Positions 32,082 to 42,650 of a stretch of DNA of 64,000 nucleotides are shown here, one piece after another; within the stretch, counting starts at the first letter, position 1, and each line of letters opens with the position of its first letter. Origin of the DNA: Valencia hispanica (Eukaryota > Chordata > Actinopteri > Cyprinodontiformes > Valenciidae); contig OY747706.1 in assembly GCA_963556495.2 (NCBI GenBank), positions 58,833,630 to 58,897,629 on the forward strand, written 5' to 3'. A program made the translations under genes and the position numbers. The notes below the pieces were generated by a model. That model was not told the DNA's origin. It saw nothing but the letters and a program-made list of their open reading frames with translations, and did not search any database.

Positions 32082-33020
32082 TTGTTTTTTACTGTGAAGG
32101 ACTTTGCCTCGATTCCAGTCTCGGCGAAATTGCATTTTCTCAAAAAGTTAAAACGCTTTGTATCAGCCGGCTTAATGCCGCGTCCACACCGCCCAAAACA
32201 TCAACGGCCAGAAAGGCAAGTTTACATGTTAAGTCTATGGTTGAGGCCGTCAGAGTCTCTGAGGCACTTTGTGTGCTTCGACAGCGGCAATTTTTGAAAC
32301 TTTTGCTGCTTTCCAAGCTTCAAGGCGGCAAAAGCCAGCAACGCTAGTTGAACTTTCAGCTGCGTCGCCTGATTGTCAACCAATCAGAGCGTCCCATTGT
32401 AGTGATGTCACTACACATTTTTGAATGGAGCGGCAGAGCAAAAGCGAACCTCATCCATACGCAGCTCCTTGAGCAAATGGTTAAACTTTCCAAACCACAG
32501 AACGCCTCTCAAGAATGGGGTGTATCCACAAACGGCACTGATGCGCCCGATGACGACGTTGTCTAGCTTTATTTAGCAAATATAGCCAAGCCACTCTCTC
32601 TATATGATCCGCCATTGTTTAAAACATCCGGCAACAGAGGAAGCCCTGCCCACGCTCTCTTTTTTTTGTTCAGAAGGGCGGGGTTTGCAAACTTCAGGCT
32701 TAAAAATGTATACACTTCAAACTAGTCGCTTTGTGAGCGTTTTCTGATGGCGACAAAGCGTGCGGTGTGAACGCGGCGTAAGTCTATCCAGAATATTCAC
32801 TAGGCACTTTGCATTGATCGTTTATGGCAGAAAGTGGGTGTATAGGAGGCGGGGTATGATCCAAAATCCCAAACGCACATTTCTAGGAAGAGTGTGATTT
32901 ATAAAGCAGGAATTGCATGCAGGTGCGTGCACAGAGAGGTTTTATAAATTGGAAAATGCTGAGCTTAAGTTCAGTTGTAGTAAGGATTCTATGCAATGTT
33001 CTAGAAACGAGGCCCCTGAA
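32082..33020 (-). mobile_element. Harbinger-family fragment (minus strand) interrupted by a MITE
   Basis: Sequence 32795-33020 is the reverse complement of the repeat end at 8957-9210 (shared GCCATAAA, CACCCACTTTCTGCCATAAA, GGGGCCTC). The left piece (32082-32174) continues the same element: CAGCCGGCTTA before the MITE joins AGTCTATCCAGAAT after it, matching GACGGCTTAAGTCTGCCCAGAAT on the reverse of 9235-9205. No intact frame remains. Confidence 0.65.
32175..32778. mobile_element. 604-bp MITE with GCCGCGTTCACACCGC ends
   Basis: The left end ATGCCGCGTCCACACCGC and the reverse complement of the right end CGCCGCGTTCACACCGC are inverted repeats. TA flanks both sides (32173-32174, 32779-32780) and the surrounding Harbinger repeat is continuous without the insert. 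The interior is relatively CpG-rich and non-coding. Confidence 0.75.
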
Positions 33021-34025
33021 CTGTAGCATTTTACAACATGTACAGTGACTTTAGTTTCTTCACTTAACTATTCAATTGTGACTTAATTTATTTGGTGGGT
33101 TTCTTTGTGCAAATTTAATTGAAAAGTGTTTAAAGCAGAACAAATTTTGTTTTACTTCCCTTTGATAAGGTAAAATTTGTCAACTTATAATTATTATTAT
33201 GAAAGAGTAGTACTCACTCATTTTCTTCTTTATTTTGGAAAAAAGGTCTTAAAACTAGAACTGTGTAACAAAAATAGAGCAAAGGATTTGGGAAGATACA
33301 CACAACCTGTTAAAAACCAGATATCACATAATACAGCCGACTTTGTGTGAGTGGTGGTGAGAGTTAGGATGCTGAATAAAATCAAATTTTAATATTGACA
33401 AGAGTTTTGGTAAAAGTTTGAGTCCATTGTTTGCCATCTAAAGGAGATTGGGCCTGAAACGGTTCAGAACCAAGAAGTTAGAGTCTAGACTGAAAGGATC
33501 TAAAACGGTGGGACCCAAAGCCATAATCCAGGTGATGGAGCAGAGACTCATCTAAACTACCAGAACATTGCTCCTTAGGACTGCAGCTGGACACCCATGA
33601 TCTAACATCTAGGTAAAAAACCAAATCATCGTCAATATTATGACTTAATGCACTGACTCTATTTCTAACATGACTGTTTCACACAGTTACACAGTTACTC
33701 TTATCTGAGCTGTTAATGGAAAGCAAAAAAGAAATGAAGAAAACGCTGTTTGCTCCATACTTTGTTCCATAATTTTGAATCCCTGGAAAACTGAAAAAAA
33801 GAATTTCATTTTTAATCTAGGCAGCCTCGAGTTTACAATGTTGTTGTTTTTGTTTATTACAAAAATTTATGTTATTTTTTGAAGCTTTCAATGAAACATC
33901 TTAGTCTCAGAAGATGTCCCTAAATTACAGAGTGACTCTGAACTGGGGAGCTGTGATGGACCAGGCTGGAGAGAAAGAACTGTTTGGTCATCATCGAGTT
34001 ATTTTCTAGTCTATCAGTTCAAGTT
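33021..34025. other. Unassigned non-coding sequence
   Basis: Nothing recognised beyond short A/T runs. Confidence 0.4.
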
Positions 34026-34202
<177 letters not shown>

Positions 34203-34248
34203 CTCCCATTCTCTCTCTCACTCCCTCTCTCATTCTCTCTCTCTCTGT

Positions 34249-36912
34249 TTCCTAGCAGAAGCTCACAGTAAAGTGGAGCTACATTAGAAAACAACTTGTC
34301 CGTGTTGCCTGTGTGTTGGAAGCTCACCGCAGCGGCTGCAGACCCTCGCGGTTTGGTCTTCGGCTTTATTCGTGTCTTTTCGTGAGTTTGTGGCCTAGTT
34401 GGTCTCCGGTAGTGCCTGCCTTGACCTCCACACCAGCACTCAGCAAAGACTCTGAAGTCCTAACCTTTGAGACTGTTGTTCAGTGGATCCGTCACCGTCA
34501 CGCAGCTCTTAGTCTCCTCCCACATACACGTTACCATCGATGAACACTAGATGGCGCAAGACGCAAGCATAAAAAACCCTGGAATAGTAATTCTTCTATT
34601 AAGACTTCACGTTTTGTTGCGTAAAGCCATAGACTCCTATGTAGTTTGTTGAATTTTATGTCAAATTGTATATTGTTGTCCATTATTTCACAAATCAAAA
34701 TCTGAAAAGTGTGGCATGCAATTGAATTTCACCCCCTGTGAGACAATATTTAGTGCTGAATCATTCCTTTATTAAGAGCTTTATACAGACATAAACAGTC
34801 ATAAACAGTCATAAAGAATCACTTACACAAACTGTAGCTAGAGAACATGACAATGTTATTTTATGTCTAAATGTATTTCGGTGCTGATGTATTCCTGTCA
34901 GAACAGTTTACAGTAGCTGTGGCATTGTGGGTGGGCCTACCGGGCCTGGGCGCACCCTAAGGGACCGACTGCCAGTTCATAAGTTCATAAGCTCCGATTG
35001 ACCGTTCTGCCAGGGTGCTCCTGCACCATTCCGGAACCCGTTAACCATGGTTATTTGTTTCCATATGAATCCGACTGAAGCCGCCACACTGACACAGTCT
35101 TCTCCCCTCCGGTCAGGCCATGGGTCCCCTGACAAACCAAAAATGAATGAAAGTCAATGCAGCGATAAAAGTTATTTTCTGGTTTTGCCTTACGCCCTGA
35201 ATCACACACATGCTGTACCTCAATTTAAACGCTAACTAATGTGTGTTTCGAGTGTGTTTGTCATTTGATTTGTGATTTATTTGCTTGTAAAAATTCGTAA
35301 TTAAAATGACTACATATCAGAAGTCGCATATATGATGTTAGCTAGCATTAGCTAGCACTTAAAATACTGATAGAGACCTTGTAGAGCTTGTTCTGCATGC
35401 TAGCTCTCACTCCACCGACTATTTCCACATGGTCAGATTTATAGAGGTTTTTTCCACGTTTAATGCTCCTTCCTCCATCATGGAAGAAGGATGCAAAGCT
35501 TTTTTTCTTCTTCAGTCGTAGTCCACTACGTGTTTTCACACAAAACCTAAAGTAACTTTTGCAGAATGTCAAAAATTAGTGCTTTCTCAGTATCTTTGAC
35601 TCTCATTCTTTTTTTTTTGACAGTAGGGGACCCATGGACCGGATGAAAATGGCCGTGATTTAGGCTCCCCATACAGTAACTATGTAACGTTCCTGGCCCT
35701 CCTGCTGGTGTGTGTCGGTTTGTGTTAAAGAGTGAGGCATCTTCTTTTATAGATCTATGTTCACACTGCAGGCAAATGTGCATCAAATCCAACATTTTTG
35801 GCCCTATCTGTTTTTTTTCATGACAGTCTGAACAGCACAATTTAAAATTTCTTTCAACCCTGACCCAGGTGATGTTTATATGTGGCACTATTCAGATACA
35901 TAGCCGATGCTTTAAAAACAGACTGCAGTGTGCACAGTCATGTCACATTTCATCCGACTGACTGGCTGCAGATAGACTCTGCCGAACAGTATCCTCCTTC
36001 TTTCTTCAAGCTTTTTGTTACTTGTTTGTAATTGTGTCAGCTCAACATGCAGAATATATATTCACAACTGATTAACCCAAATTAACATTTGTAACATTTA
36101 TAGTTATTGATCATTTTTGGAAAAAAATATTTGAAGTGCTCTAGATTATATTATGTCTACGATTTTCCTTGGTCCAGATAAAAGATGGAGACAGGTAAAC
36201 GTAAATGCAAATAAGGCAGAAAGAAAAGTAATTATTTAAAACCAGACTCAAACTCAGATCGTCCCATTTAGAAGCAGAAAGCTCAGAATGGATGTCTCAT
36301 TGCAGAGCTTCAGGAGCTTTGAAATAAAGTGTGTAATTTATTTTGAAAGTCTATCATGTTTTATTGTAATTTTCTTTAACAAAAAGGGGATTATATAATG
36401 TTCTGGAATCAGTGCAGTTAGTTTTAAGGACAACTCGCGTCTCGATGCTGCTGTGTCCGTTAAAACATAATCTGAAGTTTTCCTAGTCTTTATTCCTCTC
36501 AGACACCGCCTCATTACGTCTGATTCACACTGGATGCGGTTAATAGCCATGCAGACCTATGGAGGGGCAGGTGCTCAAATTTAAAAAGGGGAACATAGAA
36601 CATTTTATATTACCTTACAACAACATAACTTATAGTATACATTATGGAATAATTTCACTTTTTGCTGTGCCTCCTTAAATAAACCCTAATATCTGACTGG
36701 TTAACCTCCACAGCAATTTAGCTCCAGAAGCTTTAGAGATCAGTACAGCTCAGAGGTGCTAACTCTACTTCTCTAAAGTAGTGTTAACGCCTCTGAGAGA
36801 TTTAGATTTTTAAAGTGGAGAGATAACATAAATTTAAGATATCTTCAGCACACAGCAATGAGGAAAAAATATTAATACAATTTCAAATAGTTTAAATATA
36901 ACATTTTCTATA
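34249..36912. other. Mostly unassigned; possible MITE near 35755-35960
   Basis: No gene is supported. The segment with TTCACACTGCAGGCAAATGT near 35760 and CAGTGTGCACAGTCATGTCA near 35925 has loosely inverted ends like non-autonomous hAT elements, but its borders are unclear. A small repeat of the AGCTAGCATTAGCTAGCAC type is at about 35340-35358. The rest shows nothing I recognise. Confidence 0.35.
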
Positions 36913-37115
36913 CCGACCCTTTCCAAAAAATTTTTGGGAGATCCTGTTTTTGTGAGTTTTATGAGCTGGAAGCCCAAATTATGCACAAATAAACAACTAA
37001 ATACTTGAAATTGTTTAAGTTGTGGGCCCTGAATCTATAATCTATGGAAGTTTAACGTTTTGATTGTATTTATGGAAATAAATTAACTTTTCCACGATAT
37101 TCTAATTTTTTGGCA
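36913..37115. mobile_element. Short Tc1-derived MITE
   Basis: The left repeat GACCCTTTCCAAAAAATTTT is the inverse of the TTTTTGGAAAGGGTC end at 27246-27260. The body shares AATAAACAACTAAATACTTG and GTTGTGGGCCCTGAATCTAT with 27127-27260. Only the terminal parts of a Tc1 remain. Confidence 0.6.
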
Positions 37116-38146
37116 TGGCATAATAAGTTAGGTGGGGCACAGCAACTCAACACCTAATAGCAGCAACTAATTATTCTGTTATGCATACAATCTGACTTTG
37201 ATCAATAATATTGATTGCTCTTGTATTTGATCAATTTATTATTGATTCAATATTAAATGAACCCCATAAAATAGCATACATCTACAAACTAAACGGTATT
37301 TTATATAAATGTAATTGAAGAATTAAACCTTTTTATAGCCTACATGAATTTACAAAGAAAGGGTCACTCAGCAGTGTTGTTCTTCTTGGAAAAAAATGCA
37401 AATCTTTCATCTGAGCAAACTTTTCAATAACTGTATAATCTTTCAAATAATCCCCTTTAAATCTATAATAATCTCTTAAAGTCCTTGAATGATGTTAAAA
37501 CCCTCTGGCTGTTGACGTCCAGAATATTTAATCTGTAATTTTCATTTATACTTTTTGTCTTTTTTTGTCTTGGTAGCTAACAAGGATATTAGATGGCACT
37601 TCTATGCAACAAAACGTAAACGTGACGTGTGCTTTTCCGATACTTTAATGAGTTATGCTCTTATGCTGGACAACCAACTTTCGCATTTGGCATAACTGGT
37701 GCATCACTTGCTGCTGCTGCTACTGGGATGTCTTCTTCTGCTTCATCTAATAAAATTCTGGCAAACTGCACGCCGGATGGTGCATTGCTGCCTTTCTCTA
37801 TGGAGGAAGGTAGTGGGATCTCATCATGGGGCCGTGGCATTTGTGCCCCTAGGCTGTCTACTGAGCGCATGTTGGGCATGCACACTGGGATTTTAGATTT
37901 TCATCATTTAAACAAATGTTAAGGGGCCGGCTCCAATCGCTGGATCAAGAGGATTTAGGCTACTGAGCTTACCAGTTTTCTGGCACAAATGTTTAACATA
38001 ATCTTCTTGGTAACAGAATTGGTCTTTATATAACATCACACTGTAAAGAATGAAGACCCTGTTCTACTGATTCATTTAAGGATGCCGTGCATAGAGCTAC
38101 ACAGCGACATCTGGTGCAAATGCATAGATGCCGCAGTATATAGCTC

Positions 38147-38154
<8 letters not shown>
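37116..38154. other. Unassigned, with an unrecognised 97-codon frame at 37629-37922
   Basis: The plus-strand frame at 37629 (Ala/Ser-rich centre) and a 74-codon antisense frame are both of length expected by chance in this composition. Neither is recognised. No promoter or splice context supports a gene. Confidence 0.35.
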
Positions 38155-38179
<25 letters not shown>

Positions 38180-38180
38180 T
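38155..38180. repeat. TA dinucleotide microsatellite
   Basis: About 13 TA units. A shorter TA tract lies at about 38678-38694. Confidence 0.9.
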
Positions 38181-38857
38181 CCATTTTGATTTATCAAATT
38201 GTGGCACGTCGGGCTTCCCATACCTGCTGCGGTCCAAATTGTTGGTGCAGAATTTTTAAGCTACTGTTTATGTAGCATTTTTAGATGTGAGCTGCAACAG
38301 CTATGGGCCGAACATCTCTTTAGAAGATTAACAGAAAGGAGCGGATAGCAGACCAAAGGTAGGCTGTACCTGCGCTTTGAGGCGTGTTCCTCACTTGAAG
38401 GTTGCGGTGCCGTTTCTTTATATGAAAGTGATGGAGACTGCCTGACCCAGATTTTTTCTCCCAGTCTGTAGTGGACATTTTGTAATGCACTGGAGCTGTC
38501 TAATAAACTGAAAGTCAGAAGTTTTCTCTGCGGCCAAACCACTTCTGTGTTTGGGTAGGGGGCGGGGGGAGCTCTGAAACCACTACTGCACGGACGATGG
38601 GAAAGAAAAAATGAAATAAAAACAGTTTTATGTAACTTCAAAATCAGTACTATATTTTCCCTCACAAACAGGTCTATTTATATATATATATATATTCTTG
38701 GCAATAATTTGATAGTTGGAGCTCTGAGTTGAGGGTCCAGTTCTGAGCCCTCCCTCTACCATGGACTTGGAACAAATGTTTGAGTCTGTAAAACAACAGG
38801 TAATGTTTTATTCCGCAGTTGCTCAGTGGACACACAGGATGCTCATTTCCCTTTATC
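38181..38857. other. Unassigned sequence
   Basis: A 134-codon minus-strand frame (38665-38261) gives no recognisable protein. Nothing else stands out. Confidence 0.35.
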
Positions 38858-38967
38858 AGTTGCCACAAGGCAACTTAACAATGTGTACAATGTACACATT
38901 GTTAATATAATACAGGAGTACTAGATTACTATGGACACTACATAGTAATCTAGTACTCCTGTATTAT
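38858..38967. repeat. Three consecutive perfect hairpins
   Basis: Hairpin 1 (38858-38875) has 7-bp arms around ACAA (core GTTGCC-GGCAAC). Hairpin 2 (38875-38905) has 15-bp perfect arms around a single A (TTAACAATGTGTACA and its complement). Hairpin 3 (38907-38967) has 27-bp perfect arms around the loop GACACTA. There are no mismatches. The sequence between them is one or two bases. Confidence 0.95.
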
Positions 38968-39251
38968 GGTTTACACCACACTTACAGGCAGCCACTACAT
39001 TTTATCTGGTATGGGTCCTGGGCTGGTGGGCGGCTTCACTACTGTGGGGACTTTGGCAGTCTGCTTGTCTCCATCCTAGATATTAGGGGGTCCACCTCCT
39101 GGGTCTGTGGGCTGGTTGCTCTGCTGAGGTATCGGTACCTGGACCTAGGAGTATAGAGTGTGTATGGAGAGTAGGAGTGAATGTACAGCGTCCATATTTG
39201 TGTGTCTAGGTGTGCAGGTGAGAGTGTCTGTGCGTAAGACAGAGGGAACGT

Positions 39252-39645
39252 ATGACTAGCCGACATGTTTTTTCTGTTCTTTCTGTGTCTCTACTCTGTC
39301 TTCTCGAGCCCCCAGACAGTTGTGGCAGATGGCCGCTGGTACTGAGCCAGGTTCTGGTTCTGCTGGAGGTTTCTTCTTGTTAAAGGGGAGGTTTTCCTCT
39401 CCACTGTCGCTCCAGGCTTGCTCTGTATGAAGGATTGAAGTGATTGGAGTCTGCATCAACAGAGAGCAACTTCTAGTCAATGACTCAATGCAATCTGATG
39501 GGTTTTCCTTACATAGGAAACTAACTAAAACTTTAAGCTAATTGGAATGTTTGTATGATTGTATTGAACTGACTTTTCTTGTAAAGTGCCTTGAGATGAC
39601 ATCTGGTGAGATGCTATATAAATAAACTGAACTGAGTTGAACTGA
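39252..39645 (+). mobile_element. L2 family B 3' UTR fragment
   Basis: It shares TCTCGAGCCCCCAGACAGTT, GGCAGATGGCCGCT, TTAAAGGGGAG and the TATATAAATAAACTGAACTG tail with 14790-15165 and 28815-29180. It is purely the 3' end, as expected from extreme 5' truncation. Confidence 0.85.
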
Positions 39646-40044
39646 ACTGTGTCTGTGTGTTCCTGTGTATCGTGCGGTTAGATCTTGGGCTGCCCCCTCG
39701 CTATATGCTCAGGGGGCATGCCAGTTCATCCCTAGTGCCTGCCTTCCTGGACATGGGTGTACCTGTGTATTGGTTGGCCGGTGTGCTGGGCAGATGTTTT
39801 CCTTTGGCCGGGTCACCTCTTTAGGAAGGGCCTGTTTGGGAATTGTTTGGTGGTAGCTGTCAGGTTGCTCGGCGGGAGCCGGGTCCGGTGTCTCCACTTG
39901 ATCGCTTGTTCTGTGTGTTTCATGCTGGGTCGATTTATTGGTGGGTTTGATTGGCCTTGGTTGGATGCTTGGTGTTGGTGGTCTACGGTGAGCAGGATTA
40001 AGATTCAGAAGCTGGATAAGCTCAGTGTCCGGGTGCTGGCTAGG

Positions 40045-40085
40045 CAATAGCCACACTGGATGCCATCCATCCAGTGTGGCTATTG
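40045..40085. repeat. Perfect hairpin, 18-bp arms
   Basis: CAATAGCCACACTGGATG at 40045-40062 is exactly complementary to 40068-40085, with loop CCATC. It lies at the right end of the GC-rich repeat copy; the 62-kb copy has CGGCTATTGGTGGGGCGC at the corresponding place without the inverted partner. Confidence 0.95.
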
Positions 40086-40332
40086 GTGTGGCGCCCTGAA
40101 CCCCCGACACACACACACGCGCACTCCAACAACAACAAAAATACCGCAACATTTTTTTCTCTCAAATAAGGGCACTTGTGGCTTAATGGAGGAAAGGGGC
40201 TGGTGCACCCCCCTCAACCCCACTCTGCACATGCCTGTGGTTCGTGTGTGTAACGTCTCCGGAACGCACTGAGTGAAAGCAATCAATGTTTAGCAATAGT
40301 TTGCAAAAGATTGATAAAATTTGATATAGTAC

Positions 40333-40984
40333 TGTTAGGTTCCTTGGGTGTTTCGGTTTTGAATTTGAGCTTTTCCTTCCACTAGATTTTTTCACTCTCT
40401 GGTGCTCTGTTTGGTTTCTCGTGTCTGTGTTCATCCCTTATGTATTTTCTTGAATTCCTTTTGATACTTAGTCATTATTAGTCCCAGTTAGTTCTGTTAT
40501 ATTTAGTTCCTCTTTCTAGTCCTTCTTTAAAGAATTCTTCTTTGTAGGTTTACTTCCTCAGTTCTGTTTTCTTCACTCTAATGCTCTCCAGTTTCTCTTA
40601 GGTTTATAGTTAGTCCTTATTCCTCTCTAGTACAGTCCTCTGTCTAATCCTTATGTTTTGCTCTTGGTCTTCCTCTCAGTTTCCCTAGCCATTCTGCCTT
40701 CTGTCCCAGCTACTGATTGTATCCACCTGCTCTCTCCCTCTCCCTCTCACCTGCAACTTCTTCTCCTAATTATTCTTTAGCCATCTCTCTGCCACTTACA
40801 CACCTCCTCAGTATACTTAAGCCTTCCTTTGACAGTCACTACTCGCTGGTTTGTCACATATCATCCCTGTCTTTGGTTCCTGTTCCCTGACACTACATTG
40901 TCTGGTCCTCCTGAGTTCCTTGTTTTGTTACATCATTGCGTTTTACTTCGCTGTGTTTGGGTCCTCAATCCTCTAAACATGACA
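40333..40984 (+). mobile_element. Solo LTR, 652 bp, with 6-bp duplication TAGTAC
   Basis: It starts TGTTAGGTTCC and ends AAACATGACA (TG...CA). It is flanked by TAGTAC at 40327-40332 and 40985-40990. The sequence is pyrimidine-rich with a TATA-like AGTATACTTAAGCC (about 40812-40825) placed as a core promoter would be. No internal retroviral genes remain, as after LTR-LTR recombination. The family is not identified. Confidence 0.75.
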
Positions 40985-41194
40985 TAGTACATTTAAAGAT
41001 ATACTTGTAAAATAACGTTACCTTTCATACACTGTGAACTGCTGTCCCTGTCATTGATAATAAAAGAAAAAAAAACAGGAAATGCAACACAGGTTTTATT
41101 TTGAAATATACTCGATGCACCCTGCTAGCTCACATCTCGTTTCCTGTCTGGCTCCTGTTATTTCTCTAACTTCAGGGAATCCGCATGTGGCATC
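40985..41194. other. Short unassigned spacer
   Basis: Sequence between the solo LTR and hAT debris; nothing recognised. Confidence 0.4.
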
Positions 41195-42110
41195 CAGAGG
41201 CAGGTAGTAACTAGTTAGATTTACTCGGTTACATTTACTTGAGTAACTTTTTGAAAAAAAAAACAACTTTTGGAATAGTTTTTCCACACTGTACTTTTTA
41301 CATTTACTTGAGTAATATTTCTATGAAGTATCGCTACTCTTAGTTAAGTAAAGTTTCTGGCTACTCTACCCACAGCCAGTAACTTCACTGAATGAAACTG
41401 AATTCTTGTTTTAACTCAAAATGCATGATACTCACAGATACAGTTTATGTTGAAGTGAAACCTCTTGTTTGTACACAAGCTACATTATTTGATGCTGAGG
41501 ATGTTGTGTCATTTGGAGGTCAAGTGGGGGTACCTTACCCTGGTTTAACATACATTATTTGCTGTCAGTATTGGTTTCATTAGTTTTACTTTGAAAAAAT
41601 TTGATTTGGAAAAATGTTTCTTGTCAATTTTGTTATTTTACAATTATGTCACAAATTTCTATTTATTTGAATCTACAGATATGGCAAATAACTTAATATT
41701 TTTGTCCAATTACAAAAAATTTAATATTCAATTATATTACAATCTCAAAACAAGTACTTAACCCTCTATGACATAAATGTTTATTTTATGAGGGGAAAAA
41801 AATATCCCACCCTAGTTTTGGGAGCTTGGGAGGGTCCTTATGATATATCAATCAGAAAATGTGCCCCCCTCCCCCCACCAGATTTTGGTTTGTTGCCTCA
41901 GGGCAACAAAATGCTTTGAGGGTACTAAAACGCCAAGGTTTTATTAATTATTTAATAAGTAGAATGAGGAACAAACAAGGAATAACTACTTTAGTTGTAC
42001 ATTTTTCTTTCAACAACAACAATTTCAACAAGTTTTATTTTAACAAACAGCCACAAATGTTTTATCAATTAGTGCATTAGAGATTAGCTGCAGTGTGTTT
42101 TTATGTTTCT

Positions 42111-42650
42111 GAGGCCCCATTTACACGAAGGAAAAAACGCAGATATTTCCCTGCGGTTTGGCCTCATTTACACGAAAACACAGTTTTTATCACAGAAAAT
42201 GATTATTTCTAAAAACTCCGGCCAAAGCGGAGATTTGCATTTTCTTTGTTTTAAGTGTTTGCGTATGGACAGAAATAACCGGAGTTTTCAGCTCCGCAAC
42301 GTCACTTTCTGGGACAAAAATGCTCCGACATCACTTGTGCTATCTGTGTTTCCACTCAGAAACAGCATTTATGCCCTCAGAGACGTGCTGGCATCATCGA
42401 TTGTCCAAGCGCTTTTTGCTTGCTTCTTTTTACAAGCTTAATTACTGCTCTATGTAGAAGTTAGAACATAGAAAGTTACTCTGAGTGGATAGGATTTGGG
42501 AGAACTACTGCCCCCTACAGGTTTAGCATGTCTATGAATGTGCTTAACAACACACGTATGCGGTTAGGTGTGGACGGAGATTTTTTTTTAAACCAGGTGG
42601 TGAAAATATTCGTGTTTTTTTTTTAAACGGCTACGTGTGCACATAGCCTG
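42111..42650. mobile_element. MITE inside the piggyBac 3' region
   Basis: The ends are AGGCCCCATTTACACGAAGG on the left and, inverted on the right, AGGCTATGTGCACACGTAGC. The interior has GGAGTTTTCAGCTCCGCAAC and other CpG-containing sequence with no coding potential. Borders are approximate. Confidence 0.55.

Larger units (their letters stand above)
39000..40100 (+). repeat. GC-rich dispersed repeat, decayed copy
   Basis: About 39180-39250 and 39646-40085 align by eye with 61920-62510. Shared landmarks are GAGGGAACGTATGACT, GGTTxGATCTTGGxCTGC, GCTCGGCGGGA, CTTGTTCTGTG and TTGGATGC. Many CpG sites in the 62-kb copy are TG or CA here, the pattern left by methylation-driven decay. An L2 family B 3' end (39252-39645) is inserted in it. 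Confidence 0.7.

Noticed and set aside
35547..35888. 113-codon minus-strand frame with several Cys and His residues
   Set aside because: Cys/His spacing fits no zinc-finger class I know, and it overlaps MITE-like sequence.
37629..37922. 97-codon plus-strand frame with an Ala/Ser-rich centre, and its antisense frame
   Set aside because: No recognised domain, no splice or promoter context, and a length expected by chance.
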